DNA of 51,086 bases from Candidatus Kuenenia stuttgartensis (lineage in GTDB: Bacteria > Planctomycetota > Planctomycetia > Planctomycetales > Planctomycetaceae), in assembly GCA_945906725.1 (NCBI GenBank), contig CAMDRI010000016.1, forward strand, positions 1 to 51,086, read 5' to 3'. Under the pieces are notes generated by a model, which was not told where the DNA came from, made no database searches, and saw nothing but the letters and a program-made list of their open reading frames with translations. This document shows, in pieces, positions 32,552 to 41,397 of the stretch; the first letter of the stretch is position 1; every line of letters begins with the position of its first letter. The translations under genes and the position numbers were made by a program.

Positions 32552-32629
32552 GTCAGGCTTTCTAGCCTGACCGAAATTGGCAACACGACCTCAACCGACC
32601 ACCTGGTCAGCCTGGAATGGCTGACCTAC
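32548..32629 (+). repeat. Palindromic element family A, copy 3
   Basis: 82 bp from GTAGGTCAGGCTTTCTAGCC to ATGGCTGACCTAC. Left hairpin GTCAGGCT-TTCT-AGCCTGAC, right hairpin GTCAGCC-TGGAAT-GGCTGAC. The first TAG ends prpB. The 3' edge lies 14 bases before the prpC start, leaving only its SD outside the element. Confidence 0.85.
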
Positions 32630-32643
32630 TTCGGAGACCAATC

Positions 32644-33765
32644 ATGAGCGGACCAACCAACACTGCCGGCCTCGCAGGCATCGTCGCCGGCCAGACGGCC
32701 CTGAGCACCGTCGGCAAAGAAGGAGTCGGCCTGACTTATCGCGGGTACTCGATCGAAGACCTCGCCGAGCACGCGATCTTTGAAGAGGTTGCCTGGCTGC
32801 TGCTGTACGGCGAACTGCCCAAGCAATACGAGTTGGACGAGTTCCTGTCCCGTCTGCAATCGCAGCGCTGGTTGCCCGCGCAGTTGAAAGCGGTCCTCGC
32901 ACAACTGCCGGAGTCGGCACACCCGATGGACGTGTTGCGCACGGCTTGCTCGGCTCTCGGCTGTCTGGAACCGGAACAATCCGCTGCTGATCAGTTTCGC
33001 GTCGCCGAGCGATTGCTGGCGATCTTCCCGTCGGCGCTCGCGTACTGGCATCACTTCGCTCGGTCGGGAAACCGCATCGAAACAGAATCGCCGGAGCCGA
33101 CGATGGCCGGTCACTTCCTGCACCTGCTGCACGGGGTTCAGCCCTCGGCCGAGCATCGCCGAGCATTGGATGCGTCGTTCACGCTCTACGCCGAGCACGA
33201 ATTCAACGCCTCGACGTTCGCTGCGCGAGTCACCGCTTCGACGCTTTCGGACATGTACTCAACGATCACATCGGGCATCGGCACGCTCCGCGGCCCGCTG
33301 CACGGCGGAGCCAACGAGCAGGCGATGGAGTTCATCGAACGCTTCACCGATCCCGATCAGGCCGAACAAGGAGTGCTCGCCGCTCTGAACCGCAAAGAGA
33401 AGATTATGGGCTTCGGCCACCGCGTCTATCGGGACCGCGACCCGCGATCTGACGTCATCAAGGAATGGAGCCGACGCTTGTCACAAGCCGCTGGCGACAC
33501 GCAACTGTTCCCTGTCTCGGAACGGATCGAGCAAGTTTTGCGTCGCGAGAAGAAACTGTTTCCGAATCTCGATTTCTACGCGGCATCGGCGTATCGGTTT
33601 CTCGGCATCCCGACTTTGCTGTTCACGCCGCTATTCGTCTTCGCCCGCACAGCCGGATGGGCGGCGCACGTCATCGAACAACGAGCCGACAATCGCCTGA
33701 TCCGCCCGACGGCCGATTACATCGGCCCGACGACTCGACCGTTCCGTCCGATCACCCAGCGCTGA
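32644..33765 (+). CDS. prpC: 2-Methylcitrate synthase / citrate synthase family
   Basis: 373 aa from ATG 32644 (MSGPTNTAGLAGIVAGQTAL) with GGAGA upstream. Condenses propionyl-CoA (or acetyl-CoA) with oxaloacetate. The catalytic triad is visible: His in GPLHGGANEQAM, His in MGFGHRVYRDRDPRSD, and Asp in NLDFYAASAYRFLG. Small-type citrate synthase length. Methylcitrate synthase is preferred because prpB and prpD adjoin, but a second citrate synthase role cannot be excluded. Followed at once by a single REP-like hairpin and a transposase relic. Confidence 0.88.
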   Translation: MSGPTNTAGLAGIVAGQTALSTVGKEGVGLTYRGYSIEDLAEHAIFEEVAWLLLYGELPKQYELDEFLSRLQSQRWLPAQLKAVLAQLPESAHPMDVLRTACSALGCLEPEQSAADQFRVAERLLAIFPSALAYWHHFARSGNRIETESPEPTMAGHFLHLLHGVQPSAEHRRALDASFTLYAEHEFNASTFAARVTASTLSDMYSTITSGIGTLRGPLHGGANEQAMEFIERFTDPDQAEQGVLAALNRKEKIMGFGHRVYRDRDPRSDVIKEWSRRLSQAAGDTQLFPVSERIEQVLRREKKLFPNLDFYAASAYRFLGIPTLLFTPLFVFARTAGWAAHVIEQRADNRLIRPTADYIGPTTRPFRPITQR

Positions 33766-33769
33766 CAAA

Positions 33770-33797
33770 GTAGGGCGGCCTCATGAGGCTGACAGCC
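33770..33797. repeat. Single GTAG-footed hairpin, truncated by a transposase relic
   Basis: GTAGGGCGGCCTCATGAGGC is a GTAG foot followed by a GCCTC-AT-GAGGC palindrome, 4 bases after the prpC stop. There is no inverted partner; the relic begins about where one would be. It looks like half of a REP doublet. Confidence 0.5.
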
Positions 33798-34094
33798 CAG
33801 GAAGCTCTTCAGCGACAAACTGTCAGAACACCGCCAGGCGATCCCGCGTTGTGAGTCGATGTCCTCGAAGTCGCCGACCATCAGCATCCGAAAATATCGC
33901 CCCGGAGCAATCGATCCACGGCCCTTCTGGGAGTAGTGCGGCCGACAGAGTTGCTCCAACCACGCGTCGAACCCGGCCTCTGCCAGCAGTTCATTCACCC
34001 GCTCATAAAACACATGCCGAGGCGTCTGCGACAACTCCTCGGTCGCAATCCAAAACTCTTGCTGCTGCTCCGTCCGCCAATGTCCCATCGCCAT
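33795..34094 (-). pseudogene. Transposase N-terminal fragment (DUF772-type, IS5/IS1182-like)
   Basis: From ATG 34094 the first 100 residues (EFWIATEELSQTPRHVFYER, VNELLAEAGFDAWLEQLC, APGRYFRMLMVGDFEDIDSQ, RGIAWRCSDSLSLKSFLG) are a standard N-terminus of DUF772-containing transposases. After LKSFLG the homology ends abruptly and the DDE domain is missing, so it is a dead fragment. The outer terminus is probably the TTTTTCAACAGGCTGCTAA-type end at 34169-34188. Confidence 0.7.
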
Positions 34095-34168
34095 TCCAAA
34101 CTCCTCCGGCTCGCGAGTCCCTCAATGCCGCAGATCATGGAACCCTGTCACAAACGTCAAGACAACGA

Positions 34169-34188
34169 CAGCTTTTTCAACAGGCTGC
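34169..34188. repeat. Probable terminal inverted repeat of the truncated insertion sequence
   Basis: GCTTTTTCAACAGGCTGCTA lies about 75 bases before the transposase fragment's start codon, a fitting place for an IS end. A related AGCAGCCTGTTGAGC occurs at 29959-29973. The opposite end has been lost. From here to 34326 I see nothing else recognisable. Confidence 0.4.
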
Positions 34189-34326
34189 TAAAGTCGTCCT
34201 GTCTGAGGCTCCTGTTTGAGAGGTGATGATTCGTCACAAAAACACCACTTTCCCGTCAGAGCCTCAGACGATTATCCCCATCTACGATTTGTCGGCATTC
34301 GCGAATGACCGTGCCTTGATAGCGTC

Positions 34327-37300
34327 TCATTTCTTGGAGATCGTCTCATTGAGATTCAGCAGCACGCGAGCGGTCAGCGTCCACGCGGCGGCGTCTTGTG
34401 GAGTCGTGTGGGCCGGCAGTGTGGGAAGCAGGGCCGGATCGCCGGTCGCAATCTCGCGCGGGTTCAGCCAGCCCTCGGCCAGGCGTTGGCGGCGCGACTT
34501 CAACAAGTCCAGAATAGAGTCGCGCTCCTTGACCGTCGGTTGTCGCGAGGTGCATAAAAGGAAGGCGTAGTCGGCGCGGCGCGCATCGTCTTTGCCGCCT
34601 TCACGCAGCACTCGCAACGCAAGGGCGCGGGCGGCTTCCACGAAGATCGGCTCGTTCAAACTCGTCAGTGCCGCGAGCGGAGTGTTGGAGAGCACACGGC
34701 GAGCACAAGCGAAATCACTGTTCGGGGCATCGAAGTTTGACATCACCGGATCGGGCATCGAGCGTTTGCGAAATCCATACAGCGTGCGACGGTATCGTTC
34801 CGGCCCTTCCGCCGGCTTCCAGTAACCGGGGTAGGTGAAGTTGTAGTCCAGCACGTTTTGCGGCACCGGCGGAATGATGCTCGGACCGCCCAGCTTGTGC
34901 GTGATCAGGCCCGACACACTAAGAGCAATGTCTCGCACGACCTCCGCATCGGCTCGAAAGCGAGGGCCGCGCGCTAGCCAGACGTTGCGCGGGTCGCGTT
35001 CCCGCAGCGCTGCGGATGCCTCGGACGACTGTCGATACGTGGCGCTGGTGACGATGGTTCGAATCAAGTGCTTTTGACTCCAGCCGTGCTCCATGAAATC
35101 GACGGCCAGCCAGTCGAGCAGTTCGCGATATTCCGGAACCGGCGCTCGCGTGCCGAAATCTTCGGGAGTCTCGACCAGTCCCGCGCCGAAGAGCGACTGC
35201 CAGATGCGATTCACGGCGACGCGCGCCGTCAGCGGAGACCGGGGATCGGTCAGCCAGCGAGCAAACCCCAGCCGATCGCGCGGCGCATCGTCCGGGAACG
35301 GATGAAACGCGGCCGGAGTGTGCGGCTTCACGACACGCAACGGCTGATCCCAGTTGCCTCGGTCCAACACTTGCGTATTGCGGCGGTGAGTTGGTTCCTG
35401 TTCGGCCATGTGCAGGATCGATGTGGCGGCTTGTGGAAAAGAATTCCAGAGGGATTCGATTTCGTCATTGATCGGCTTCGCTTCGGCGACGCTCGTCCGC
35501 CAGGCAGCGAACAGAACAGTATTTTGTTCGGAGGTCCGCGCTGTGGCCGGAGTTTGCAGCGCCAACATCGCGGCGTGGTTGACTGGCGGTGCCACAGGAG
35601 CGGGTTGCCTTGTGATGCTGAATCGACAACAACCCAGCATGTCAGTCATTCGCCAGGCAATTTTCAGTTCTGTTCCTTCAGGAACATCCAGCGGTTTCTC
35701 AAACTGTAGCACCGCGACGGACGGCTGATTGCGACGGCCGATGCCTCGATCGGCGGTCCAGGTGGTGTCGTCCGTGCCGTCGATCAGATACGCGACGGGG
35801 CCGCTGGCCTTCTTGCCGTCGGCCTGTTTGGTTTCGGGCTGAGAAAAGTCGGCCGTGGCGTTCACGAGTTTCACTTTCTCCCAATCCTTGCTCCCCGGCT
35901 TTCTGGCAAAAGTCTCCATTTCGTTGATAGCCCATGTCCCCAAGCGGTTGCGTCCCGGACCGTTGTGCGGCAGGTCACGATGGTTGAGCGCTTCCAGACG
36001 CAATCCCGTCGCGCCGTTCAGTGCGGGTGCCGAGATCAGGAACACGTCGTTGCTGGTGTGTCCCTTCATCAGCAGCGATTGATCGGCTTCCTGCGTCGGA
36101 TGATTCAGGCCGCTGATGGTCTCCAATACCGTCGCAATCAGCGGTTCCCACGCGATTGGCTGTTTCAACAGCGTTTGCTCCCAAGCCGCGAATTCCTGTT
36201 CCCACTGTGGCCGAGCGGTGCGCAGCCGCCGCTCGGCGTCACGAATCTTTGCGTGAATCTCGACGATCTGTTTTTGCTGCTCCGGCGAATAGACCCACGA
36301 CTGCGCTTCGTACGACGAATTCAGGAACGCGAACATGCCGTAGTATTCGTCGTGCGTCAGCGGATCAAACTTGTGCGTATGGCATTGAGCACATTGCGTC
36401 GTCAGCCCAAGTACCGCTTTGCCGAGGCAGTCCATGCGGTCGAACATTTCCACCATGCGGAACTGCTCGGGGATGATCGCCCCTTCCTCGTTGATCATGC
36501 TGTTGCGCAGGAATCCCGTGGCGATGATCTGCTGCTGAGTCGTCCCCGGCAGCAAGTCCCCCGCCAATTGCTCGATGAGAAACCGATCGTAGGGCAGGTC
36601 GCGATTGAGCGCATCCACCACCCAGTCGCGCCACATCCACTGTTCTCGCGGCAGGTCTTTCTCATATCCGTTGGTGTCGGAATACCGCGCGACGTCGAGC
36701 CAGTGCCGTGCCCACTTTTCTCCAAACCGTTCGCTATTCAGCAGCGTTTCGACCGTGGCCTCAAAGCCGCGTTGCTCGAAAGCTGCCAGTTCGTCGGGTG
36801 CAGGAGGCAAGCCGATCAAATCGAGAGACACGCGACGGCAGAGCGCCGCCGATATTGCAGCCGGCGACAAAGAAAGATTCCGTTCTTTCAATCGAGACAC
36901 GACGAAAGCATCGACAGGATGAGCCACATCCACGTCCGGCAACTTCACCTTGAGCGGCGCGGTGAACGACCAGTGCGATTCGTAGTTGGCACCCTCTTTG
37001 ACCCAGCGTGTCAACACATCGATTTGTTTCGCCGACAGCGGTTTCTTGTGGCGCTGTGGTGGCATCACGACGTCGGCGTCGGTCGAAGTGATGCGACGGA
37101 TCAATTCGCTCTTTTCCGGCTGGCCGGGGACGATCGCCGCCCTCCCCGATTCGCCCCCTTTCAGAGCGCTATCACGCAGATCGAGCCGCAAGCTGCTCTT
37201 GCGCACGGCCGCATCCACGCCGTGACAGAGCGCACAGTGCTCCGCGAGGATCGGTTGGATGTCGCGATTGAACTGCACACGCTCATCGGTTCAGCCGGTC

Positions 37301-37356
37301 GCCCCAGCGAGAAGGCACAACGCGACGGAGAGCAGCTTTTTGCCAATCGAGTTCAT
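34327..37356 (-). CDS. PSD1/planctomycete cytochrome c protein (PSCyt1-DUF1549-DUF1553), stop codon inside signal peptide
   Basis: The best start is ATG 37356: AGGAG lies 8 bases upstream and the next residues ([20 protein letters not shown]) are a signal peptide. However, TGA at 37293-37291 interrupts it in frame just before [19 protein letters not shown]. The open part runs from GTG 37278 (983 aa). It carries a heme-type CALCH at residues 15-19 counted from GTG 37278 (PSCyt1), DUF1549 at about 120-330 with a second motif CAQCH and HKFDPL, a middle linker with a carbohydrate-binding-like stretch, and DUF1553 at about 680-930 ([20 protein letters not shown]). These are exported planctomycete proteins of unproven function. 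It is either a nonsense mutant that cannot be exported, a readthrough case, or a base error. Confidence 0.85.
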
Positions 37357-37410
37357 TCCAGTGCTCCTAGAAGTGGCTCCGGTTCTCGACGATCTGATGA
37401 ACCGGACGGA

Positions 37411-38805
37411 TCACGACAGAATCTGCTTCACGACTTGGCCATGCACGTCGGTGAGTCTGTAGTCGCGGCCACCGTGGCGAAAGGTTAGCCGTTCGTGATC
37501 GAAACCCATCTGATACAGGATCGTGGCATGCAGGTCGTGGACGTGGACCTTGTCTTGCACCGAGTGCCAACCGTATTCGTCGGTCGCTCCGTGCACCATG
37601 CCGCCGCGAATGCCTCCGCCAGCCAGCCACATCGTGAAGCCGAAGGGATGATGTTCGCGTCCGTTGTTTCCTTCGGCCGTCGGGGTGCGACCGAACTCGC
37701 CACCCCACAGCACCAGCGTGTCATCGAGCAGGCCGCGTGATTTCAAATCGGTCAGCAGCGCGGCGATTGGCTGGTCAACCGCTTGGCAGCGTTTGGGAAG
37801 ATTCTCGCGCAGGCCGCCGTGATGATCCCAAGCGTTGTTCTGCGGCGCATCGAAGAGTTGTACGAACCGCACGCCCCGTTCGACCAGTCGCCGAGCGAGC
37901 AAACACTGCTTCCCGAAGAGTTCTGTCGCCGGCTGGTCGGTGCCGTACAGCTTCTGAGTCGCCTCGCTCTCGCGCGAGATGTCGAACGCCTCGGGCGCTT
38001 CGCGCTGCATGCGAAATGCCAGCTCGAACGATGCGATCCGCGCATCGAGTTGGCTGTCGAGGACTCGGTCGCGTTTGTGGAGTTCGTTCAGCCGGGCGAG
38101 CGTGTCGAGTTTCTGCCGCTGACGTTCGGGCGAGCCTGACGGATCGCCGAGGTTCGCGATCGGATTCTTCAGATCGCGGACCAGCGTCCCTTGATAGGCG
38201 CTCGGCAGGAAGCTCGACGCCCAGAGTTGTGCTCCCTGAAAGACCGCTGCCGGACTGACCACGACGAAGCCGGGAAGGTTTTGATTCTCGGTGCCGAGTC
38301 CGTAGGTCAGCCACGATCCAAGACTCGGCCGCGAGAAGGCTTGCTCGCCGGTACACATTTGGAGCGCCGCGCCGGTGTGATTGATGTTGTCGGCCACCAT
38401 CGAGCGAATGACGCACAGTTCGTCGATGTGCATCGCCGTGTGCGGCAACAACTCGCTGACTTCGATGCCTGATTCGCCTTGTTTGGAGAACTTCCAGGGT
38501 GAAGCGAGCAGGTTGCCGGTCTTGGTCCGTTCGAGCTTCGGTTTTTCAAACGGCAGCGGCTGGCCGTTCTCCGCCGCGAGCCGCGGTTTTGGATCGAACA
38601 GGTCAACATGCGAAGGACCACCGGGCATGTAGAGAAAGATGACTCGCTTGGCCTTGGGTGAATGATGCGGCGCGCGGATCCCATAGGGCTGAGCAGCGCG
38701 ATCGGGTTCGCTCGCCGCCAGCATGTCAGCGAGCGCCAGCAGACCGAATCCACAACCAGTGCGAGCCAGCAGATCGCGTCGCGAGAGCGTGGGTTGATGC
38801 GTCAT
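37411..38805 (-). CDS. DUF1501 Tat-exported protein
   Basis: 464 aa from ATG 38805 (MTHQPTLSRRDLLARTGCGF). The twin-arginine signal is clear. The DUF1501 (sulfatase/alkaline phosphatase-like) body includes FLYMPGGPSHVDLFDPKPRL near the N-terminus, RRLVERGVRFVQLFDAP in the middle and WGGEFGRTPTAEGNNGREHH near the end. In planctomycetes DUF1501 genes lie beside PSD1 genes, as here on both sides; the biochemical role is not known. The in-frame upstream extension to 38976 reads through family C repeat copy 1 and is rejected. Confidence 0.88.
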   Translation of the reverse strand: MTHQPTLSRRDLLARTGCGFGLLALADMLAASEPDRAAQPYGIRAPHHSPKAKRVIFLYMPGGPSHVDLFDPKPRLAAENGQPLPFEKPKLERTKTGNLLASPWKFSKQGESGIEVSELLPHTAMHIDELCVIRSMVADNINHTGAALQMCTGEQAFSRPSLGSWLTYGLGTENQNLPGFVVVSPAAVFQGAQLWASSFLPSAYQGTLVRDLKNPIANLGDPSGSPERQRQKLDTLARLNELHKRDRVLDSQLDARIASFELAFRMQREAPEAFDISRESEATQKLYGTDQPATELFGKQCLLARRLVERGVRFVQLFDAPQNNAWDHHGGLRENLPKRCQAVDQPIAALLTDLKSRGLLDDTLVLWGGEFGRTPTAEGNNGREHHPFGFTMWLAGGGIRGGMVHGATDEYGWHSVQDKVHVHDLHATILYQMGFDHERLTFRHGGRDYRLTDVHGQVVKQILS

Positions 38806-38827
38806 GGTCGTGGCCTCGTATGGAATG

Positions 38828-38917
38828 TAACCCGAAGCGTCAGCGAGGGCGAAAGCTCCCTGACGCTCCAAGTTCGTAGTCATGTGAAGCGTTCGCCCTC
38901 GCTGACGCTTCGGGTTA
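38828..38917. repeat. Family C inverted repeat, copy 1
   Basis: 90 bp with arms TAACCCGAAGCGTCAGCGAG and CTCGCTGACGCTTCGGGTTA, perfectly complementary over 20 bases, with a degenerate middle that repeats the CTGACGCT motif. It fills the gap between a PSD1 gene and a DUF1501 gene and abuts the PSD1 stop codon (38921-38919). Confidence 0.85.
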
Positions 38918-38918
38918 G

Positions 38919-41348
38919 TTAGTCGATGTAGATAAACTCGTTGCTGCACAGCAACACATGCGCGAGGTCGGTCCAACCAGCGTCTGCACTGGCCTGTCCC
39001 ACAAGCTGCCGAGCGATACCGATCTCTTCCTCGTTGGGCGAACGGCTGAAGAGCAGGCGGTAGGCGTGTTGAATCCGCAAGGTCTCGACGTTCGGCGCAG
39101 CGTTCGGCACATCACGAATCAGACGCTCCGCCAAGTGCTTGGCCTGGGCGAGCGAGAAAGTGTTGTTGAGCAAGAACAGCGACTGCGGGGCCACCGTGCT
39201 GACATTGCGCTTCTCATCGGACGCATCGGGATTGGCCGCATCGAACAACGTCGCAAAGTTACTACGATCCCAGCGGGCCGTCTGCACGTAGAGCGAACGC
39301 CGCACGATGGAAACATTGTCGCTCGCCGGTCCACCGCTGGCCGGATCGAGCTGGCCGGTGACGGACAGCATCGCATCACGAATCGCTTCGGCCTCCAAGC
39401 GTCGAGCGGCGAATCGTCCCAGCCAACGATTGTCGGGATCGGAAAGGGCTGAGGCTCGAAGGTCGAGGGCTGAGGGTGACGTCGAATTCCCCTCAACCCT
39501 CAACCCGAAATCCTCAACCTTTGAGGCTTGCCGGTACGTCGCGGAAAGCACGATGCGGCGATGCAGCTTCTTCAGCGACCAGCCCTCCTCGACAAATCGA
39601 GTTGCGAGCCAGTCGAGTAGCGCGGGATGCGACGGCGGTTCCGACAGCAAACCAAAATTGTTCGGCGTGTGGACCAGCCCTTCGCCGAAATGCGACTGCC
39701 AGATTCGATTGACGATCACGCGTGCGGTCAGCGGGTTCTCTTTCGACGCAACCCATGCCGCCAGTTCGCGCCGACCGCTCCCGTTCGCGATCGAAGGCTG
39801 CTGGTCGCCAGCGAAGAACGACGGCATCCGGCGCGGCACGACTGATCCCAGACGTGTGTAACTGCCGCGAAGATGAATCGGCACATCTTGGATGGCGGGG
39901 AACAGTCCGCCGGGGACGCCCCCTTCGCTGACCGCCAATGTCATTGGCGGTTCGGGAGGCAGTTCCTTTTGCAGTCGGTCGCGTCGCTCAATCAGCATCA
40001 GCCGAGCGGGATCATCCGGCGGCGGTTTGGGCGACTGCTTGTCCAATTCGGCGAGCTTCGCATTCACTTCCGCGACCTGCTTCACCTGCTGATCCCGCTT
40101 GTCAACGACCTCTTGCGGCACGAGCGGCCGACGTTGCAGCGCGATCTCGCCCCCCTTCGTCCCCAGTTCCTTGAGCATCCGCGTGCTGTAAAAGATGCCG
40201 GCCAGCGCGTAGTAATCCGACTGCGCCAGCGGATCGAATTTGTGGTCGTGGCAGCGCGAGCATCCGAGCGTCAGGCCGAGAAACGCCTTGCCGACGGTGT
40301 CGATTTGATCGTCCACCATGTCGCTGACCATCTTCTCTTTGTCGGCATCGCCGCGATCCCACGCCCCGTTGACGAGGAAGGTCGTCGCGATCAACCCGTC
40401 GGTGTAAGGCTGCTTGCCATCGGGTGCGGGAAGCAGATCGCCGGCAATCTGATGCGTGATGAATTGATCGAAAGGGAGGTCGCGGTTGAGAGCCTCGACC
40501 ACCCAATCGCGATACCGCCACGCTTCGAGCGGTTCGCACACCGGGTTGCGTGCCTTCGGGTCGCCGTCGTGATAATCGGCGTAGCGCACGACATCGAGCC
40601 AGTGCCGAGCCCAGCGCTGACCGTAAGCGGGCGATCCGAGGAGCCGATCGACAACGCGCTCGAACGCTTGATCCGAGTTGTCAGCGACGAACGCTTCGGC
40701 TTCTTCTGGAATCGGCGGAAGCCCCGTCAGATCAAACGTCACCCGTCGCAACCATACGCGCCGATCCGCAGGCTGAGCCGGCGACATCTCGCGAGCATCC
40801 AGTTCCGCCAGAATGAATTGATCGATCTCACCGCGCGGCCACTGGTCGTTTTTCACTGACGGCGGAGTTGTCTGCTTCACCGGCTGAAACGCCCACCAAC
40901 TCCGCTGCTTGGGAGTCGCTTGGAATTCGCTCGGCCCGCCACCGTCGGTGGTTGGACTTGGCGTTGATGACGACGCCGGCCACAGCGCTCCCAGCGCCAC
41001 CCACCGCTTGAGCTTGGCGATGTCCGCGTCGGCCAGCTTCTGCTTCGGCGGCATCTTCAGCTCGTCGAGATATCCCACGGCGCGGATCAAACGGCTCTCC
41101 TCCGGCTTGCCCGGCACGACCACTGGCCCCGTCTCGCCACCCTTGAGAAGCGTGTCTCGCGACGTGAGCCGCAGACCACCTTCCTGCTTCTTGTCGCCAT
41201 GACATCCCCAGCAATGTTCGACCAGCAGCGGGCGAATCTGCTTCTCGAAGAACTCGTTGCCTGCGGTCGTCGAATCGTCCGCGAAAATGCGACCGGAATC
41301 GGCAACAAACAGCAGGCACAGGATGAGCAATTCTGGACGTTTCCACAT
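38919..41348 (-). CDS. PSD1/planctomycete cytochrome c protein (PSCyt1-DUF1549-DUF1553)
   Basis: 809 aa with an N-terminal Sec signal (MWKRPELLILCLLFVADSGR). PSCyt1 has CWGCH at residues 46-50; DUF1549 at about 170-380 includes RHWLDVVRYADYHDGD and CSRCHDHKFDPLAQ; DUF1553 at about 530-790 includes ARVIVNRIWQSHFGEGLVHT. Residues about 608-635 (KVEDFGLRVEGN to DLRASAL) are encoded by an inverted repeat placed in frame after LSATYRQAS. SD AAGGGGAA lies before ATG 41348. Paired with the downstream DUF1501 gene. Confidence 0.9.
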   Translation of the reverse strand: MWKRPELLILCLLFVADSGRIFADDSTTAGNEFFEKQIRPLLVEHCWGCHGDKKQEGGLRLTSRDTLLKGGETGPVVVPGKPEESRLIRAVGYLDELKMPPKQKLADADIAKLKRWVALGALWPASSSTPSPTTDGGGPSEFQATPKQRSWWAFQPVKQTTPPSVKNDQWPRGEIDQFILAELDAREMSPAQPADRRVWLRRVTFDLTGLPPIPEEAEAFVADNSDQAFERVVDRLLGSPAYGQRWARHWLDVVRYADYHDGDPKARNPVCEPLEAWRYRDWVVEALNRDLPFDQFITHQIAGDLLPAPDGKQPYTDGLIATTFLVNGAWDRGDADKEKMVSDMVDDQIDTVGKAFLGLTLGCSRCHDHKFDPLAQSDYYALAGIFYSTRMLKELGTKGGEIALQRRPLVPQEVVDKRDQQVKQVAEVNAKLAELDKQSPKPPPDDPARLMLIERRDRLQKELPPEPPMTLAVSEGGVPGGLFPAIQDVPIHLRGSYTRLGSVVPRRMPSFFAGDQQPSIANGSGRRELAAWVASKENPLTARVIVNRIWQSHFGEGLVHTPNNFGLLSEPPSHPALLDWLATRFVEEGWSLKKLHRRIVLSATYRQASKVEDFGLRVEGNSTSPSALDLRASALSDPDNRWLGRFAARRLEAEAIRDAMLSVTGQLDPASGGPASDNVSIVRRSLYVQTARWDRSNFATLFDAANPDASDEKRNVSTVAPQSLFLLNNTFSLAQAKHLAERLIRDVPNAAPNVETLRIQHAYRLLFSRSPNEEEIGIARQLVGQASADAGWTDLAHVLLCSNEFIYID
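39443..39525. repeat. Imperfect inverted repeat in frame inside a PSD1 gene
   Basis: The left arm (AAAGGGCTGAGGCTCGAAGG onward) and right arm (CCCTCAACCCTCAACCCGAA, CCTCAACCTTTGAG) pair imperfectly, both built of GGGCTGA/GGGTTGA units. It adds about 28 residues to DUF1553 in a place where the sister gene at 34327 has only a short [11 protein letters not shown] segment. Confidence 0.65.
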
Positions 41349-41397
41349 CGTGCGTTCCCCTTCTCAAACTGGCTTGACTGACTTTGTGGTCGCGGTT

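Noticed and set aside
37291-37293. TGA in the PSD1 signal peptide as a selenocysteine codon
   Set aside because: It lies in a signal peptide where selenocysteine has no purpose, and no SECIS-like stem-loop was apparent just after it.
35965-37488. A 507-codon plus-strand frame opposite the PSD1 gene
   Set aside because: Shadow of the PSD1 gene; extends across its start into the neighbouring gap with no motif.
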